Assembly: GCA_946481275.1 (NCBI GenBank)
Contig: CAMLMV010000024.1
Location: 1-64,000 of the forward strand
Direction: 5' to 3'
Origin: an uncultured Massilia sp.
GTDB taxonomy: Bacteria; Pseudomonadota; Gammaproteobacteria; Burkholderiales; Burkholderiaceae
DNA: 64,000 bases
The notes under the pieces: model-generated
Told to the model about the DNA's origin: nothing
The model's input: the letters and a program-made list of their open reading frames with translations, nothing else
The model's database searches: none
Translations under genes and position numbers: made by a program
Part shown: positions 27,663 to 38,429 of the stretch, one piece after another
Layout: every line of letters begins with the position of its first letter
Numbering within the stretch: position 1 is the first letter of the stretch

Positions 27663-28586
27663 TTATTCGTCGGGGAACAGCACCGGCATCTCCACCGACC
27701 GCTTCTTGAGCGCCGCCTTGGCGCCATCGTAATCCGGAAACACCTCGCCCACGACGGCCCAGAAGGCCGGGCTGTGGTTCATCTCGCGCAGGTGCGCCAG
27801 TTCGTGCACGACCACGTAGTCGAGCAGCGCGAGCGGATAGTGCACCAGCTTCCAGTTCAACCGGATGTTCCCGGCCACCGTGCACGAACCCCAGCGCGTG
27901 CCGGCCGACGAGATCGCGAACGCGTTGTACGTCACGCCCACGCGCGGCGCGTACAGGTCGAGGCGTTCGCCGAAGATCCGCCTGGCTTCGTCCTGGAACC
28001 ACAGCTTCACGCGCTCGCGGACCTGCCACGTCTCCAGGCCCGGCGTCACGCCGAGGTGCAAGGTGCGCGTGTCGGCATCGTAGACGCAGTGGCTGCGCGC
28101 GGCCGGTTCCATGCGCAACGTGATGTCGGCGCCGAGGTAGGGGAGTTGCGCGCCGTCGACCCATTCCACGGGCGGACGTTCGGCGCGCAGCGCGCGGCGC
28201 TCGCCCCGTTCGAACAGCTTGGTGAGGATCCAGCGCTGCTTGGCGCGGATGGCGCGCTCGATGTCGTCCAGCGGCGCGCGGTTCGGCGACGTCACGAACA
28301 GGCCGTCGTCGCAGACCATGAAGCCGTGCGAGCGGCGCGCGGAGCGGCGCAGCACGTAGTGCACGGTGTGCGATCCGAGCTGGATCTTGCGCAGCGGCGG
28401 GTCGTTCGGGCCGACGGGCGGAATGGGAAGCGTGCGGGTCGGCACCGGCGGTGCCTTGAACAGCGGGGCCGGCGGCACGGGTCTGGCCGCCGGCGTGGGC
28501 GCGGGTGCGGGCGAGGGCTTGAGCGCCGCGACGAGTTCCTGGGCAAACAGCTCCAGCTGGTTCGCGTCGATCTTGGGGGAGGTCAT
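27663..28586 (-). CDS. YgjP-like M48-type metallopeptidase (DUF45)
   Basis: A 307-aa protein with a Pro/Ala-rich N-terminal segment (about 20-65), then the DUF45 domain: VHYVLRRSARRSHGFMV, AKQRWILTKL, the core RWGSC and the zinc motif HELAHLREMNHS (HExxH plus downstream His). Members are predicted soluble metallopeptidases related to the SprT/WLM group; substrates are unknown. I use ATG 28586 (MTSPKID); an upstream extension in the same frame runs into the acyltransferase gene and lacks support. It is the last gene of the minus-strand corC-lnt-glyQS series. Confidence 0.88.
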   Translation of the reverse strand: MTSPKIDANQLELFAQELVAALKPSPAPAPTPAARPVPPAPLFKAPPVPTRTLPIPPVGPNDPPLRKIQLGSHTVHYVLRRSARRSHGFMVCDDGLFVTSPNRAPLDDIERAIRAKQRWILTKLFERGERRALRAERPPVEWVDGAQLPYLGADITLRMEPAARSHCVYDADTRTLHLGVTPGLETWQVRERVKLWFQDEARRIFGERLDLYAPRVGVTYNAFAISSAGTRWGSCTVAGNIRLNWKLVHYPLALLDYVVVHELAHLREMNHSPAFWAVVGEVFPDYDGAKAALKKRSVEMPVLFPDE

Positions 28587-28630
28587 GGTGGGCGGCTTCG
28601 ATGATGCTTGGTTCTGCACGCCCAATTCGT

Positions 28631-29413
28631 TCAAGTACCTGAATAGGCGTGGGGCGAAATGACGCGCATTTCCGATTCTATCCAATTTTCGACCTCTTGC
28701 ATCAGACTGTCGGCAGTGTGGTTTTCCGGCGATATCGGCTTGCCGATCGAGACGGTGATGAGGCCCGGCCGCTTGATGAACGAGTTCTTGGGCCAGCACT
28801 CACCTGAATTATGCGCGATCGGCACGACCATCGCACGAGTTTCTATCGCGAGGCGTGTACCGCCGCTTTTGTACTGGCCTTTCTGGCCCACGGGGATGCG
28901 CGTCCCTTCGGGGAACATGATGATCGACTGGCCGTCCGCGAGGCGCGCCTTGCCGATCTTGACGACGTGGGCAAAGGCGCGCTTGCCCTTGCTGCGGTCG
29001 ATCGGGATCATGCGCAGCAGCGCCATGCCCCAGCCGAAGAAGGGGATGTAGAGGATCTCCTTCTTGAAGACGTAGACGAGCGGCCGCTTCATGTTGGGCA
29101 GCATGAAGATGGTCTCCCATGCCGACTGGTGCTTCGACAGCAGGATCGCGGGTTGCGCCGGCAGGTTCTCGTAGCCCTTCACCTGGTAGCGGATGCCGCA
29201 GATGACGCGCGCGCACCAGATGATGAAGACGTTCCAGCGCGAGGTGACCCAGAAGCGCGTGTTGTACGGGAACGGCGCCGCGAGGAAGCAGACGCAGGCC
29301 CAGACGACGGTGGCGACGAGCATGACGATCGCGAACAACAGGGAACGCAGGAACAGGGCGGCGGTACGCAAAGGCGTGGTCTCCAGGTCTGGGGTGGCGG
29401 TGGTAACGATCAT
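28631..29413 (-). CDS. plsC: 1-acyl-sn-glycerol-3-phosphate acyltransferase PlsC
   Basis: A 260-aa lysophosphatidic acid acyltransferase making phosphatidic acid in the inner membrane. It has an N-terminal membrane helix (about 17-45), KHQSAWET as the H-x4-D/E-type catalytic motif with Glu in place of Asp, the FKKEILYIPFFGWGMAL block and MFPEGTRIPVG. The ATG overlaps the gmhB stop by four bases (ATGA). The gmhB-plsC linkage after glyS is common in Burkholderiales. It differs clearly from the TTG-started homologue at 19834. Confidence 0.92.
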   Translation of the reverse strand: MIVTTATPDLETTPLRTAALFLRSLLFAIVMLVATVVWACVCFLAAPFPYNTRFWVTSRWNVFIIWCARVICGIRYQVKGYENLPAQPAILLSKHQSAWETIFMLPNMKRPLVYVFKKEILYIPFFGWGMALLRMIPIDRSKGKRAFAHVVKIGKARLADGQSIIMFPEGTRIPVGQKGQYKSGGTRLAIETRAMVVPIAHNSGECWPKNSFIKRPGLITVSIGKPISPENHTADSLMQEVENWIESEMRVISPHAYSGT

Positions 29414-29967
29414 GCGTTGGCAGGCGCGGACGTGGTTTTGAGGAAGGCGTCGACCATGGCAGCGAGGTCGGGGAAGACCTGCGTGCCGGGCGGCAGGCCG
29501 CCCGTCTCCAGGGTCTTCTCGCCCTTGCCGGTCAGGACCAGGTAGGGCACGCAGCCGCTGATGAAGCCGGCCTGCAGGTCGCGCAGCGAATCGCCGACGG
29601 TCGGCACGCCCTTCAGGCTGAGTTTGAAGCGCTTGCTGATCTCCTCGAACATCCCGTTCTTCGGCTTGCGGCAGTCGCAGTTGTCGATGGCCGCGTGCGG
29701 GCAGAAGAAGATCGCGTCGATGTCCGCGCCCACCAGCTGGGCACTCGCGTGCATTTTCTGGTGGATCGCGTTGAGGGTCGCGATGTCGAACAGTTCGCGC
29801 GCGATGCCCGACTGGTTCGACGCGATGACGACGCGGTAGCCGGCCTGGTTCAGGCGCGCGATCGCTTCGAGCGACCCCGGGATCGGAATCCATTCGGCGG
29901 GCGACTTGATGAACTCGGGGGAGTCATGGTTGATGACCCCGTCCCGGTCGAGGATGATCAGCTTCAT
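29410..29967 (-). CDS. gmhB: D-glycero-beta-D-manno-heptose-1,7-bisphosphate 7-phosphatase
   Basis: A 185-aa HAD phosphatase in ADP-heptose synthesis, supplying the sugar used by WaaC. Motif I is LDRDGVINHDS, motif II ASNQSG, motif III/IV CRKPKNGM and VGDSLRDLQAG. The zinc-binding loop C-P-H-x(5-6)-C-x-C (CPHAAIDNCDC) is characteristic of GmhB. It begins 5 bases after the glyS stop and overlaps plsC by 4 bases. Confidence 0.95.
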   Translation of the reverse strand: MKLIILDRDGVINHDSPEFIKSPAEWIPIPGSLEAIARLNQAGYRVVIASNQSGIARELFDIATLNAIHQKMHASAQLVGADIDAIFFCPHAAIDNCDCRKPKNGMFEEISKRFKLSLKGVPTVGDSLRDLQAGFISGCVPYLVLTGKGEKTLETGGLPPGTQVFPDLAAMVDAFLKTTSAPANA

Positions 29968-29972
29968 TGCAC

Positions 29973-32069
29973 TTATGCGGCCAGTTTCGAGATGTCGGCC
30001 ACGCGGTTCATCATGCGGTGCAGGATGGACAGCAGGGCCAGGCGGTTGTTCCGCAGCGCGACGTCGTCGGCCATCACCATCACGTCGTTGAAGAACGCGT
30101 CGACGTCGTCACGCAGCTGCGCGAGCGTCTTCAGCGTGCCGGTGAAGTCGCCGCGCTCGAAGGCCGCGTCGACCTCCGGCTGCACGCGCTGGACGCTCGC
30201 GTACAGCGCCTTCTCGGCGGCATCCTGCAGCAGGGCTGCATCGACGTTACCGGCTTGTGCGAGCGCTTCCTCGTTCTTCTTGAGGATGTTCGAGATGCGC
30301 TTGTTGGCGGCGGCCAGCGAGGCGCTTTCGGGCAGCGCGGCGAAGGCCTGCACGGCCTCCAGGCGCTGCACGACGTCGTCCACGCGGTCCGGGTTCTGCG
30401 CCAGCACGGCTTCCACCTCGTTCGGCGCGAAGCCGCGGTCGCGCAGCAGGCCGCGCAGGCGGTCCAGCATGAACGCGGTCACTTCCGCCGTCGGGTCCTT
30501 GAACGTCGGCATGTAGTCGAACACGCCGGCTGCATCCTTCAGCAGGTCGGACAGCGCGAGCGGCAGGCGCTTCTCGACCAGCATGCGCATCACGCCCAGC
30601 GCGTGGCGGCGCAGCGCGAACGGGTCCTTCTCGCCGGTCGGCTGCAGGCCGATCGACCAGATGCCGACGAGGGTTTCCAGTTTGTCGGCCAGCGCGACAG
30701 CCAGGCCCGTGTTCGTCGTCGGCAGCGCGTCGCCCGAGAAGCGCGGCTGGTAGTGCTCGGACGCGGCCAGCGCCACTTCCTCGTGCTCGCCGTCGTTGCG
30801 GGCGTAATACGTGCCCATGATGCCTTGCAGCTCCGGGAACTCGCCGACCATGTCGGTCAGCAGGTCGGCCTTCGCGAGCTGCGCGCCGCGTTCGGCCAGC
30901 AGCACGTCGTAGCCGAGGTGGCGGGCGATGGCGCCGGCGAGGCGCGTGACGCGCTGCGTGCGCTCGGCCTGCGTGCCCAGCTTGTTGTGGTAGACGACGT
31001 TCGCCAGCAGCGGCAGGCGCGATTCCAGCGACTTCTTCTTGTCCTGCTCGAAGAAGAACTTGGCATCCGACAGGCGCGGGCGCACGACGCGCTCGTTGCC
31101 GCCGATGATGGCGGACGGGTCGTCGGTCGCGAGGTTCGAGACGATCAGGAAGCGCGAGCGCAGCTTGCCGTTCGTATCCGTCAGCGCGAAGTATTTCTGG
31201 TTCGTCTGCATCGTCAGGATCAGGCATTCCTGCGGTACGGACAAGAACACGTCTTCGAACTGGCATTCGTACACGACGGGCCATTCGACGAGCGCCGCCA
31301 CTTCATCCAGCAGCGATTCCGGCATCAGCACCTGGTCGCCGCCGGCCTTGGCCAGCAGCTGGGTGCGGATCGATTCCTTGCGTTCCCCGGCATTGGCGAC
31401 GACCTTGCCGAAGACCTTGAGCAGTTCGTTGTAGGCATCCGCATGGCCGATATCGAAGGCGTGGCCGTTCGACAGGAAGCGGTGGCCGAGCGTGCTGCGG
31501 CCGGCCTTGAGGCCCAGCAGGGACAGCGGCACGATGGTCTCGCCGTGCAGCGCCAGCAGCGTGTGCACGGGGCGCACGAACTGCACGGTGGCGCCGTCCG
31601 GACGCTGGTAGCTCATCACCTTCGGGATCGGCAGCCTGGCGACCGTCTCTTCCAGCACCGGCTGCAGGCCTTCGGCGAGGTCGATGCCCGGCGCGGTGTA
31701 CGTGTAGAAGAAGCTTTCCGCCTTGCCGTCCTGGGCGCGTTCGAGGTCGCTGACTTTGAGGTCGGGGAAGCCGAGGGCGGCCAGCTTCTTGGCCAGCGGC
31801 GCGGTCGGGTTGCCGTCCTTGTCGAGGGCGACGGTCACCGGCAGGATCTTCTCGCGGATGGTCTTGTCGGCCGACGTGGCGCGCACGTTGGTGATCGACA
31901 CGGCCAGGCGGCGCGGGGTGGCGTAGGTGGTGACGACGCTGTCGGCGTCGAGGAAGTCACGGGCCTTCAGGCCGTTCGCGATGCCGTTCGCAAAAGCGGC
32001 GCCCAGTTTCACGAGCGCCTTCGGCGGCAGCTCTTCGGTCTGCAGTTCGACGAGTAGTGTCTGATTCAT
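29973..32069 (-). CDS. glyS: Glycine--tRNA ligase beta subunit
   Basis: The 698-aa beta subunit of the alpha2beta2 bacterial glycyl-tRNA synthetase, mainly involved in tRNA recognition. It opens with [15 protein letters not shown], and has the HD-like central region, [14 protein letters not shown] and the C-terminal anticodon-binding domain ending in [17 protein letters not shown]. Length is normal. The gene lies 25 bases after glyQ. Confidence 0.97.
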   Translation of the reverse strand: MNQTLLVELQTEELPPKALVKLGAAFANGIANGLKARDFLDADSVVTTYATPRRLAVSITNVRATSADKTIREKILPVTVALDKDGNPTAPLAKKLAALGFPDLKVSDLERAQDGKAESFFYTYTAPGIDLAEGLQPVLEETVARLPIPKVMSYQRPDGATVQFVRPVHTLLALHGETIVPLSLLGLKAGRSTLGHRFLSNGHAFDIGHADAYNELLKVFGKVVANAGERKESIRTQLLAKAGGDQVLMPESLLDEVAALVEWPVVYECQFEDVFLSVPQECLILTMQTNQKYFALTDTNGKLRSRFLIVSNLATDDPSAIIGGNERVVRPRLSDAKFFFEQDKKKSLESRLPLLANVVYHNKLGTQAERTQRVTRLAGAIARHLGYDVLLAERGAQLAKADLLTDMVGEFPELQGIMGTYYARNDGEHEEVALAASEHYQPRFSGDALPTTNTGLAVALADKLETLVGIWSIGLQPTGEKDPFALRRHALGVMRMLVEKRLPLALSDLLKDAAGVFDYMPTFKDPTAEVTAFMLDRLRGLLRDRGFAPNEVEAVLAQNPDRVDDVVQRLEAVQAFAALPESASLAAANKRISNILKKNEEALAQAGNVDAALLQDAAEKALYASVQRVQPEVDAAFERGDFTGTLKTLAQLRDDVDAFFNDVMVMADDVALRNNRLALLSILHRMMNRVADISKLAA

Positions 32070-32094
32070 GGTGTCGTTCTATTCTTTTCTGGAC

Positions 32095-32994
32095 TCAAGC
32101 TTTCGGGAGCATGGGGAAGCCCAGCTTCTCGCGCGAATCGTAGTAGGCCTGGGCGACGAGGCGCGACAGGGTGCGCACGCGGCCGATGTAGGCGGCGCGC
32201 TCGGTGACGGAGATCGCGCCGCGCGCATCCAGCAGGTTGAAGCTGTGCGACGCCTTCATGATCTGCTCGTACGCGGGCAGCGTGAGCGCCAGTTCGATCA
32301 GGCGCTTGGCTTCGCTCTCGTGGTTATTGAAGGCCTGGAACAGCAGGTCCGTGTTCGAGTGTTCGAAGTTGTAGGTCGACTGTTCGACTTCATTCTGGTG
32401 GAAGACGTCGCCATACGACAGCGATTTCTTCTCACCATTCTCTTCCCACTCGGTCCACACGAGGTCATACACGTTTTCGACACCCTGCAGGTACATGGCC
32501 AGGCGCTCGATGCCGTACGTGATCTCGCCCAGCACCGGCTTGCAATCGAGGCCGCCGACCTGCTGGAAGTACGTGAACTGGGTGACTTCCATGCCGTTCA
32601 GCCAGACTTCCCAGCCGAGGCCCCAGGCGCCCAGCGTCGGGCTTTCCCAGTCGTCCTCGACGAAGCGCACGTCGTTCTTCTTCAGGTCCAGGCCCAGCGC
32701 TTCCAGCGAACCCAGGTACAGGTCCAGGATGTTTTCCGGTGCGGGTTTCAGCACGACCTGGTACTGGTAATAGTGCTGCAGGCGGTTCGGGTTCTCGCCG
32801 TAGCGGCCATCCTTCGGGCGGCGCGACGGCTGCACGTAGGCGGCGCGCCACGGTTCCGGTCCGATCGCGCGCAGGAAGGTGCCAGTGTGGAAGGTGCCCG
32901 CGCCGACTTCCATGTCGTACGGCTGGAGCAGGGCGCAACCCTGCTTGTCCCAGTAGGTTTGCAGAGTCAGAATAATTTGTTGGAATGTGAGCAT
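32095..32994 (-). CDS. glyQ: Glycine--tRNA ligase alpha subunit
   Basis: The 299-aa catalytic alpha subunit with the class II aminoacyl-tRNA synthetase core: [20 protein letters not shown] at the start, [23 protein letters not shown] segment (here with T for P), [17 protein letters not shown] and the signature [26 protein letters not shown] block (read as [11 protein letters not shown]). It charges tRNA-Gly together with GlyS. About 100 bases separate it from lnt; no T-box or terminator is visible there. Confidence 0.97.
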   Translation of the reverse strand: MLTFQQIILTLQTYWDKQGCALLQPYDMEVGAGTFHTGTFLRAIGPEPWRAAYVQPSRRPKDGRYGENPNRLQHYYQYQVVLKPAPENILDLYLGSLEALGLDLKKNDVRFVEDDWESPTLGAWGLGWEVWLNGMEVTQFTYFQQVGGLDCKPVLGEITYGIERLAMYLQGVENVYDLVWTEWEENGEKKSLSYGDVFHQNEVEQSTYNFEHSNTDLLFQAFNNHESEAKRLIELALTLPAYEQIMKASHSFNLLDARGAISVTERAAYIGRVRTLSRLVAQAYYDSREKLGFPMLPKA

Positions 32995-33096
32995 CTTGTT
33001 GGCTTCGCGCGCACGGTGGCGCGAACACGGTGAGTTTGCTAAAACACCAATTCTAGCGGGTTTTACGGAATGGCTTGAAGTGAATCGCTCGCTATT

Positions 33097-34674
33097 TTAG
33101 CCGGTCGACTGCCGCCGGCGGCCGGCGAACCAGGCAGCGGCCAGCAGCAGGGCACCCAGCGCGAGGAACAGCAGGTTGCCGAAGCGGATGTACGGCGTGC
33201 TGCCGGACATGCCCTGCACGGTCGTCGCCAGCGTCCCCTGGCTGTAGAACGGCAGCAGCGCGGCGACGTTGCCGCGGCCGTCGATGACGGCGGTGGCGCC
33301 GTTGTTCGTCGCGCGCAGCATCGGGCGGCCCGTCTCGAGACTCCGCATGCGCGAGATCTGCAGGTGCTGCGGGATCGCGACGGACTCGCCGTACCATGCC
33401 AGGTTCGACACGTTCAGCAGCATGGTGGCCGGCTGCGCCTGCGCACGCAGGTTCTTCGCGATCTCTTCGCCGAACACGTCTTCGTAGCAGACGTTCGGCA
33501 GCACCCGCTGGTCCTTCACGGCGAACGGCGCCTGCACGTCCGGGCCGCGCGTGAAATCGCCCAGCGGGATCTGCATCAGGTCCGTGAACCAGCGGAAGCC
33601 GGTCGGGATGAATTCGCCGAACGGCACGAGGTGGTTCTTGTCGTAGCGGTAGGATTGCCCCTGCGGGCCGATGCCGGCCACGCTGTTCGCGTACACGGTC
33701 ATGCTGTCGGCCAGCGGGATCCCGAACAGGAACGCGCTGCCCGTCCTGGCCGCATAGTCGCGGAACGTCTGCAGGTAGTCGGGCGGGAGCTGGTTCGGGA
33801 ACACGGGGATCGCCGTCTCCGGCGCCGCGATCAGGTCGGCCGGCGCGGCCGTCATCATGTCGCGGTAGCGCGCGAGGATCATGCCCAGGTGCTCGGCGCT
33901 GAATTTCTCGTCCTGGCGGATGTTCCCCTGCACGAGGCGCACGCTGAGCGGCTTGCCGGCCGGCTGCGTCCACGTGACGTGCTTGAGGCCCCAGCCGGCA
34001 AGCAGCAGCGCGGCGAACAGGCCGATCGCCGGCAGCCTGCGGCGCTGGGTCAGCATCACGATGCACGCCGAGCAGACAGCGACCAGCACGCCGATGCCGT
34101 ACACGCCGAGGATCGGTGCGAAGCCGGCGAGGGGGGCCGTCACGTGCGCATAGCCGGACGCCGCCCAGGGAAAACCGGTAAAGACCCAGCCGCGCATCCA
34201 TTCGGAGACGCCCCAGCAGGCGGGGAACACGAGCAGCAGGAAGGCGGGGACGGGCAGCGACCAGCGCTTGCGCAGCCAGGACGACACGCCCGCGGCGAAC
34301 GCGCCGAACAGGCCCATGTAAAGACCCAGCAGCGCGATGGCGATGGCGGACAGCGGCGCGGCCAGGCCGCCGAAGCGGTTCAGCGCGATATACAACCAGT
34401 GCATGCCGGCCACGGACCAGCCGAAACCGAACGCCCAGCCGAGGAACACGGCGCGGCGCACGGAACTGCCCATGCCGACCTGGTAGAACAAATAGGCGAG
34501 CGACAGGAACTGGACGGGCCACCAGCCGAACGGTTCGAACGAGAACAGGCTCAGGGCGCCGGCCAGCGCCGCGACGGCGAGGCCCGCGGCGCTCGGCCGC
34601 GTGCCGCGCAACGCGGGATCGGGCGCCACGGCGGGCTTGCGGCGGCGCCGCAGGTTCAGGCTGGATTCGATCAA
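33097..34674 (-). CDS. lnt: Apolipoprotein N-acyltransferase
   Basis: Lnt adds the third acyl chain to the N-terminal Cys of lipoproteins in the inner membrane. The 525-aa protein has an N-terminal set of about six membrane helices, then the periplasmic nitrilase domain with the triad Glu in APETAIP, Lys in [12 protein letters not shown] and Cys in [13 protein letters not shown], and a last membrane helix. The start is TTG (34672-34674) 13 bases after corC; no ATG is available nearby. The corC-lnt pair is the conserved ybeX-lnt linkage. Confidence 0.95.
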   Translation of the reverse strand: MIESSLNLRRRRKPAVAPDPALRGTRPSAAGLAVAALAGALSLFSFEPFGWWPVQFLSLAYLFYQVGMGSSVRRAVFLGWAFGFGWSVAGMHWLYIALNRFGGLAAPLSAIAIALLGLYMGLFGAFAAGVSSWLRKRWSLPVPAFLLLVFPACWGVSEWMRGWVFTGFPWAASGYAHVTAPLAGFAPILGVYGIGVLVAVCSACIVMLTQRRRLPAIGLFAALLLAGWGLKHVTWTQPAGKPLSVRLVQGNIRQDEKFSAEHLGMILARYRDMMTAAPADLIAAPETAIPVFPNQLPPDYLQTFRDYAARTGSAFLFGIPLADSMTVYANSVAGIGPQGQSYRYDKNHLVPFGEFIPTGFRWFTDLMQIPLGDFTRGPDVQAPFAVKDQRVLPNVCYEDVFGEEIAKNLRAQAQPATMLLNVSNLAWYGESVAIPQHLQISRMRSLETGRPMLRATNNGATAVIDGRGNVAALLPFYSQGTLATTVQGMSGSTPYIRFGNLLFLALGALLLAAAWFAGRRRQSTG

Positions 34675-34687
34675 TGCAGGACCCGCG

Positions 34688-35599
34688 TCAATCGTGTTCG
34701 TCGTCGAGGGCCGGGAGTTTTTCCACCAACAGCACGTGGATCTGGCGCGCGTCGGCGCGCAGCACCTCGAAGCGCAGGTTCTCGAGGTCGAACACTTCGC
34801 CCTTGTGCGGCATGCGGCCCAGGTGGCTGGCGACGAGGCCGCCGATGGTGTCGACGTCGTCCTCGGGCAGGTCGACGCCGATCTCTTCGTTGAACTGCTC
34901 GATCTCCGTCAGCGCCTTCACGCGCCAGCGCGAGCCATGCTGGCCTTCCTTGATGGAGAGGATGTTGTCTTCTTCCTCGTCGAAGTCGTACTCGTCCTCG
35001 ATGTCGCCGACGATCTGCTCCAGCACGTCCTCGATGGTGATCAGGCCGGCCACGCCGCTGTACTCGTCGACGACGATGGCCATGTGGTTGTGGTTCGCGC
35101 GGAAGTCGCGCAGCAGCACGTTCAGGCGTTTCGATTCCGGGATGAAGATCGCCGGGCGCAGCATGTCGCGCACGTCGAACGATTCTTCCGCGTAGTAGCG
35201 CAGCAGGTCCTTGGCGAGCAGGATGCCGACCACCTTGTCGCGCTCGCCCTCGATGGCGGGGAAGCGCGAGTGAGCCGTTTCCAGCACGATGGGCAGCCAT
35301 TCCTCGATCGGCTTGGTGATGTCGATCACGTCCATCTGGGAGCGCGGGATCATGATGTCGCGCACCGACAGGTCGGACACCTGGAACACGCCCTCGATCA
35401 TGGAGAGTGCGTCGGCGTCGATGAGGTTGCGTTCGTGGGCGTCGTGCAGAACTTCCAGCAGTTCGGCGCGGTTTTCGGGCTCGGGGGAAATCAGTGCGGT
35501 CAACCGTTCGAACAGCGACCGGTGGGTTTTAACGTCCGAACGGACGTCAGCAGGGTGCTCGGGCATAGTTGGCGTGAAGCCGTTGTTGCGATGGGCCAT
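34688..35599 (-). CDS. corC: CorC/HlyC-family CBS-domain protein (YbeX)
   Basis: A 303-aa soluble protein with two CBS domains (about 80-200) and a C-terminal CorC_HlyC domain. Motifs include [23 protein letters not shown], the [21 protein letters not shown] block and the acidic [11 protein letters not shown]. It is linked to Mg2+/Co2+ efflux and to ribosome metabolism (YbeX). The ATG at 35599 is used; ATG 35566 is possible, neither has a strong ribosome-binding site. In most relatives ybeY lies directly upstream; here iorAB intervenes on the opposite strand. Confidence 0.93.
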   Translation of the reverse strand: MAHRNNGFTPTMPEHPADVRSDVKTHRSLFERLTALISPEPENRAELLEVLHDAHERNLIDADALSMIEGVFQVSDLSVRDIMIPRSQMDVIDITKPIEEWLPIVLETAHSRFPAIEGERDKVVGILLAKDLLRYYAEESFDVRDMLRPAIFIPESKRLNVLLRDFRANHNHMAIVVDEYSGVAGLITIEDVLEQIVGDIEDEYDFDEEEDNILSIKEGQHGSRWRVKALTEIEQFNEEIGVDLPEDDVDTIGGLVASHLGRMPHKGEVFDLENLRFEVLRADARQIHVLLVEKLPALDDEHD

Positions 35600-35719
35600 A
35601 GGATACACCAAAAGCCGGAATGCCTGATTTTTATGCAGACATCCACGTTCAAGCAGCCGTGCGCCATTGCTGTTAGGCTTCGTCCTATAGTTGATCATTC
35701 GCTAAGGAAAGGAATCCCC

Positions 35720-36175
35720 ATGCCCGCCTTGAACGTCAACGGCACCACCACCAACCTCGACGTCCCCGATGACATGCCCCTGCTGTGGGCCCTGCGCGAC
35801 GTGATGGGCCTCACCGGCACCAAGTTCGGCTGCGGCGTCGCCCTGTGCGGCGCCTGCACCGTCCACCTGGACGGCCAGGCCATCCGCTCGTGCGTGACCC
35901 CCGTGTCGGCCGCGGCCGGCAAGAAGATCACGACCATCGAGGCGATCGGCAACGATCCGGTCGGGGCGAAGGTGCAGGACGCGTGGCGCAAGATCGACGT
36001 CGTCCAGTGCGGGTATTGCCAGTCGGGCCAGATCATGTCCGCCACGGCGCTGCTGCACGCGACGCCGAAGCCGGGCGACGCCGACATCGACAACGCCATG
36101 GCCGGCAACATCTGCCGCTGCGGCACCTATAACCGCATCCGCAAGGCGATCAAGATCGCGTCGGGCCAGGCATGA
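35720..36175 (+). CDS. iorA: Isoquinoline 1-oxidoreductase-type [2Fe-2S] subunit
   Basis: A 151-aa small subunit of a molybdenum hydroxylase. The plant-type [2Fe-2S] cluster ligands lie in [12 protein letters not shown] plus a later Cys (IRSC), and the second cluster in CGYCQSGQ and CRCGTY. It passes electrons from the Mo centre to an acceptor, probably cytochrome c or quinone. AGGAA precedes the ATG at suitable distance. It is followed at once by the large subunit. The actual substrate (an N-heterocycle or aldehyde) is unknown. Confidence 0.92.
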   Translation: MPALNVNGTTTNLDVPDDMPLLWALRDVMGLTGTKFGCGVALCGACTVHLDGQAIRSCVTPVSAAAGKKITTIEAIGNDPVGAKVQDAWRKIDVVQCGYCQSGQIMSATALLHATPKPGDADIDNAMAGNICRCGTYNRIRKAIKIASGQA

Positions 36176-36189
36176 AAGGGGATGACCGC

Positions 36190-38421
36190 ATGGACCAGCT
36201 CTCGAACAAACGCCGCCAGTTGCTGAAAGCGGGCGCCGTCGGCGGTGGCGGCCTGCTGTTCGGCTTCTCGCTGTTCGGCTGTACGAAACAGGGCGATGCG
36301 CCGGCCAACGACCGCAAGGAGCCGCCGTCCGAGAAGGCGGTCGGCCAGGCGTCGACCGCCATGACCAACGAGCAGCCGGGCCTCGCGCACGACGCGTTCA
36401 TCCGCATCGACCGCGAGGGCCTCGTCACCCTCATCATCCACAAGGTCGAGATGGGGCAGGGCACGTTTACCTCGCTGCCGCAGCTGCTGGCCGAGGAACT
36501 GGGTGCCGACCTGTCGAAGGTGAGGCTGGAGCAGGCGCCCGCGAACAATTCGCTGTATGCCGACGCGCTGCTGGGCGGCCAGGTGACGGGCGGCTCGACG
36601 TCGATCCGCGCGACCTATAAACCGCTGCGCGAGGCGGGCGCCAAGGTCCGCACGGTGCTCGTGCAGGCCGCGGCGAAGAACTGGAACGTGGAGCCGGGCG
36701 ACCTGAAAGTCGTGGGCGGGACGATCCGCCACGAAGCGTCGAACCGGCAGGTGCACTTCGGCGAAGTGGCGGAAGCCGCGTCGAAGCTGAGCTTCCCTGC
36801 CGAGGTCAAGCTGAAGGATCCGGCCCAGTTCACGCTGGTCGGCAAGGCGGTCAAGCGCCTGGATTCGCCCGCGAAGGTGAACGGTTCCGCGCAGTTCGGC
36901 ATCGACGCACGCCTGCCCAACATGGGGATCGCGGCCGTGGCGGCGTCGCCCGTCCTGGGCGGCAAGGTTGCCGCGGTCGACGAGCAGAAGGCCATGGCCG
37001 TGAAGGGCGTGCGCCAGGTGCTGCGCATCGAAGGGGCCGTTGCCGTCGTGGCCGACCACTTCTGGGCCGCGAAACAGGGCCTGCTTGCGGCCGCGCCGCG
37101 CTTCGACGACGGCGCCAATGCCAACGTCAGCACGGCCGGCATCGTCGCCGACATGATGAAGGTGTCGCAGAACACGGGCGCCATCGCCGCCGACAAGGGC
37201 GATGCGCTGAAGGCTCTGGACGCCGGCCCGGGGCGCCGCATCGACGTCATTTATGAAGTCCCGTTCCTCGCGCACGCGACGATGGAACCGATGAACTGCA
37301 CGGTCGACCTGAAAGCCGACGGCTGCGACATCTGGGTCGGCACGCAGGTGCCGGCGCTGGCGCAGGGCGCGGCCGCGAAGATCACGGGCCTGCCGCTCGA
37401 GAAGGTGCGCGTGCACAACCACTACATCGGCGGCGGCTTCGGGCGCCGGCTCGAAGTCGACAACGTGATCCAGGCCGTGGAATTCGCGAAGCTCGCCAAG
37501 GGCCCGATCAAGATCGTCTGGACGCGAGAGGAAGACATCCAGCACGACATGTACCGGCCCTATTACGTCGACCGCATGTCGGCGCGCATCGACGACAAGG
37601 GCATGCCGGTGGCATGGTTCCACCGCGTGACCGGGTCGTCGATCATGTCGCGCTTCGCGCCGCCGATGGTCAAGAACGGCGTCGATCCGGATGCGGTGGA
37701 GGGCGCGGCCGACATCCAGTATTCGATCCCGGCCATCCGCGTCGAATACGTGCGCCACGAACCGCCGGGTCTCGCGACCGCGTTCTGGCGCGGCGTCGGG
37801 CCCACGCACAACGTGTTCGTCGTCGAGAGCTTCATCGACGAGCTGGCGTACGCGAGCAAGACGGACCCCGTCGCGTTCCGCCGCGCGCTGCTGCAGAAAT
37901 CGCCGCGCACGCTGGCGGTGCTGAACCTGGCGGCGGAGAAGGCCGGCTGGGGCAAGCCGTTGAAACCCATCGCGGGCCGCAAGCTGGGACGGGGCGTCTC
38001 GACACAGTTCGCGTTCGGCAGCTATATGGCGCAGGTGGCGGAGGTGTCGGTCGGGCCGGACGGCGACGTGCGCGTGCACCGCGTTGTGTGCGCGGTGGAC
38101 TGCGGCCAGAACGTCAACCCGGACACCATCGTCGCGCAGATGGAAGGCGGCATCGTGTTCGGCGCCAGCGCGGCGCTGTGGGACGAGGTGACGGTCGAGA
38201 AGGGGCGGGTGCAGCAGTCGAACTTCTCCGACTACCGCGTGATGCGCATGCCGGAGTCGCCTGCCGTGGAGGTGTATATCGTGAACAGCCACGACGACCC
38301 GGGCGGGATCGGCGAGCCGGGGACCGCGGGGATCGCGCCGGCGCTGGCGAATGCGGTGTTCGCGGCGACCGGCAAGCGCGTGCGCAAGCTGCCGATCGGG
38401 GAGCAGCTCAGGAAGGCATAA
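36190..38421 (+). CDS. iorB: Isoquinoline 1-oxidoreductase-type molybdopterin subunit
   Basis: A 743-aa molybdopterin-binding subunit of the xanthine-oxidase family. The N-terminus NKRRQLLKAG plus a Gly-rich hydrophobic stretch looks like a Tat signal and ends in LFGC, which may be a lipobox. Mo-cofactor motifs include EMGQGTFTSLPQLLAEELG, GGQVTGGSTS, the GGGFGRRLE loop and GEPGTAGIAPALANAV with the catalytic Glu. I use ATG 36190 because GGGG (36178-36181) is correctly spaced; ATG 36172, overlapping the iorA stop, is the alternative. No xdhC-type maturation gene is adjacent. It ends 8 bases before convergent ybeY. Confidence 0.92.
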   Translation: MDQLSNKRRQLLKAGAVGGGGLLFGFSLFGCTKQGDAPANDRKEPPSEKAVGQASTAMTNEQPGLAHDAFIRIDREGLVTLIIHKVEMGQGTFTSLPQLLAEELGADLSKVRLEQAPANNSLYADALLGGQVTGGSTSIRATYKPLREAGAKVRTVLVQAAAKNWNVEPGDLKVVGGTIRHEASNRQVHFGEVAEAASKLSFPAEVKLKDPAQFTLVGKAVKRLDSPAKVNGSAQFGIDARLPNMGIAAVAASPVLGGKVAAVDEQKAMAVKGVRQVLRIEGAVAVVADHFWAAKQGLLAAAPRFDDGANANVSTAGIVADMMKVSQNTGAIAADKGDALKALDAGPGRRIDVIYEVPFLAHATMEPMNCTVDLKADGCDIWVGTQVPALAQGAAAKITGLPLEKVRVHNHYIGGGFGRRLEVDNVIQAVEFAKLAKGPIKIVWTREEDIQHDMYRPYYVDRMSARIDDKGMPVAWFHRVTGSSIMSRFAPPMVKNGVDPDAVEGAADIQYSIPAIRVEYVRHEPPGLATAFWRGVGPTHNVFVVESFIDELAYASKTDPVAFRRALLQKSPRTLAVLNLAAEKAGWGKPLKPIAGRKLGRGVSTQFAFGSYMAQVAEVSVGPDGDVRVHRVVCAVDCGQNVNPDTIVAQMEGGIVFGASAALWDEVTVEKGRVQQSNFSDYRVMRMPESPAVEVYIVNSHDDPGGIGEPGTAGIAPALANAVFAATGKRVRKLPIGEQLRKA

Positions 38422-38429
38422 CCTGCCTT

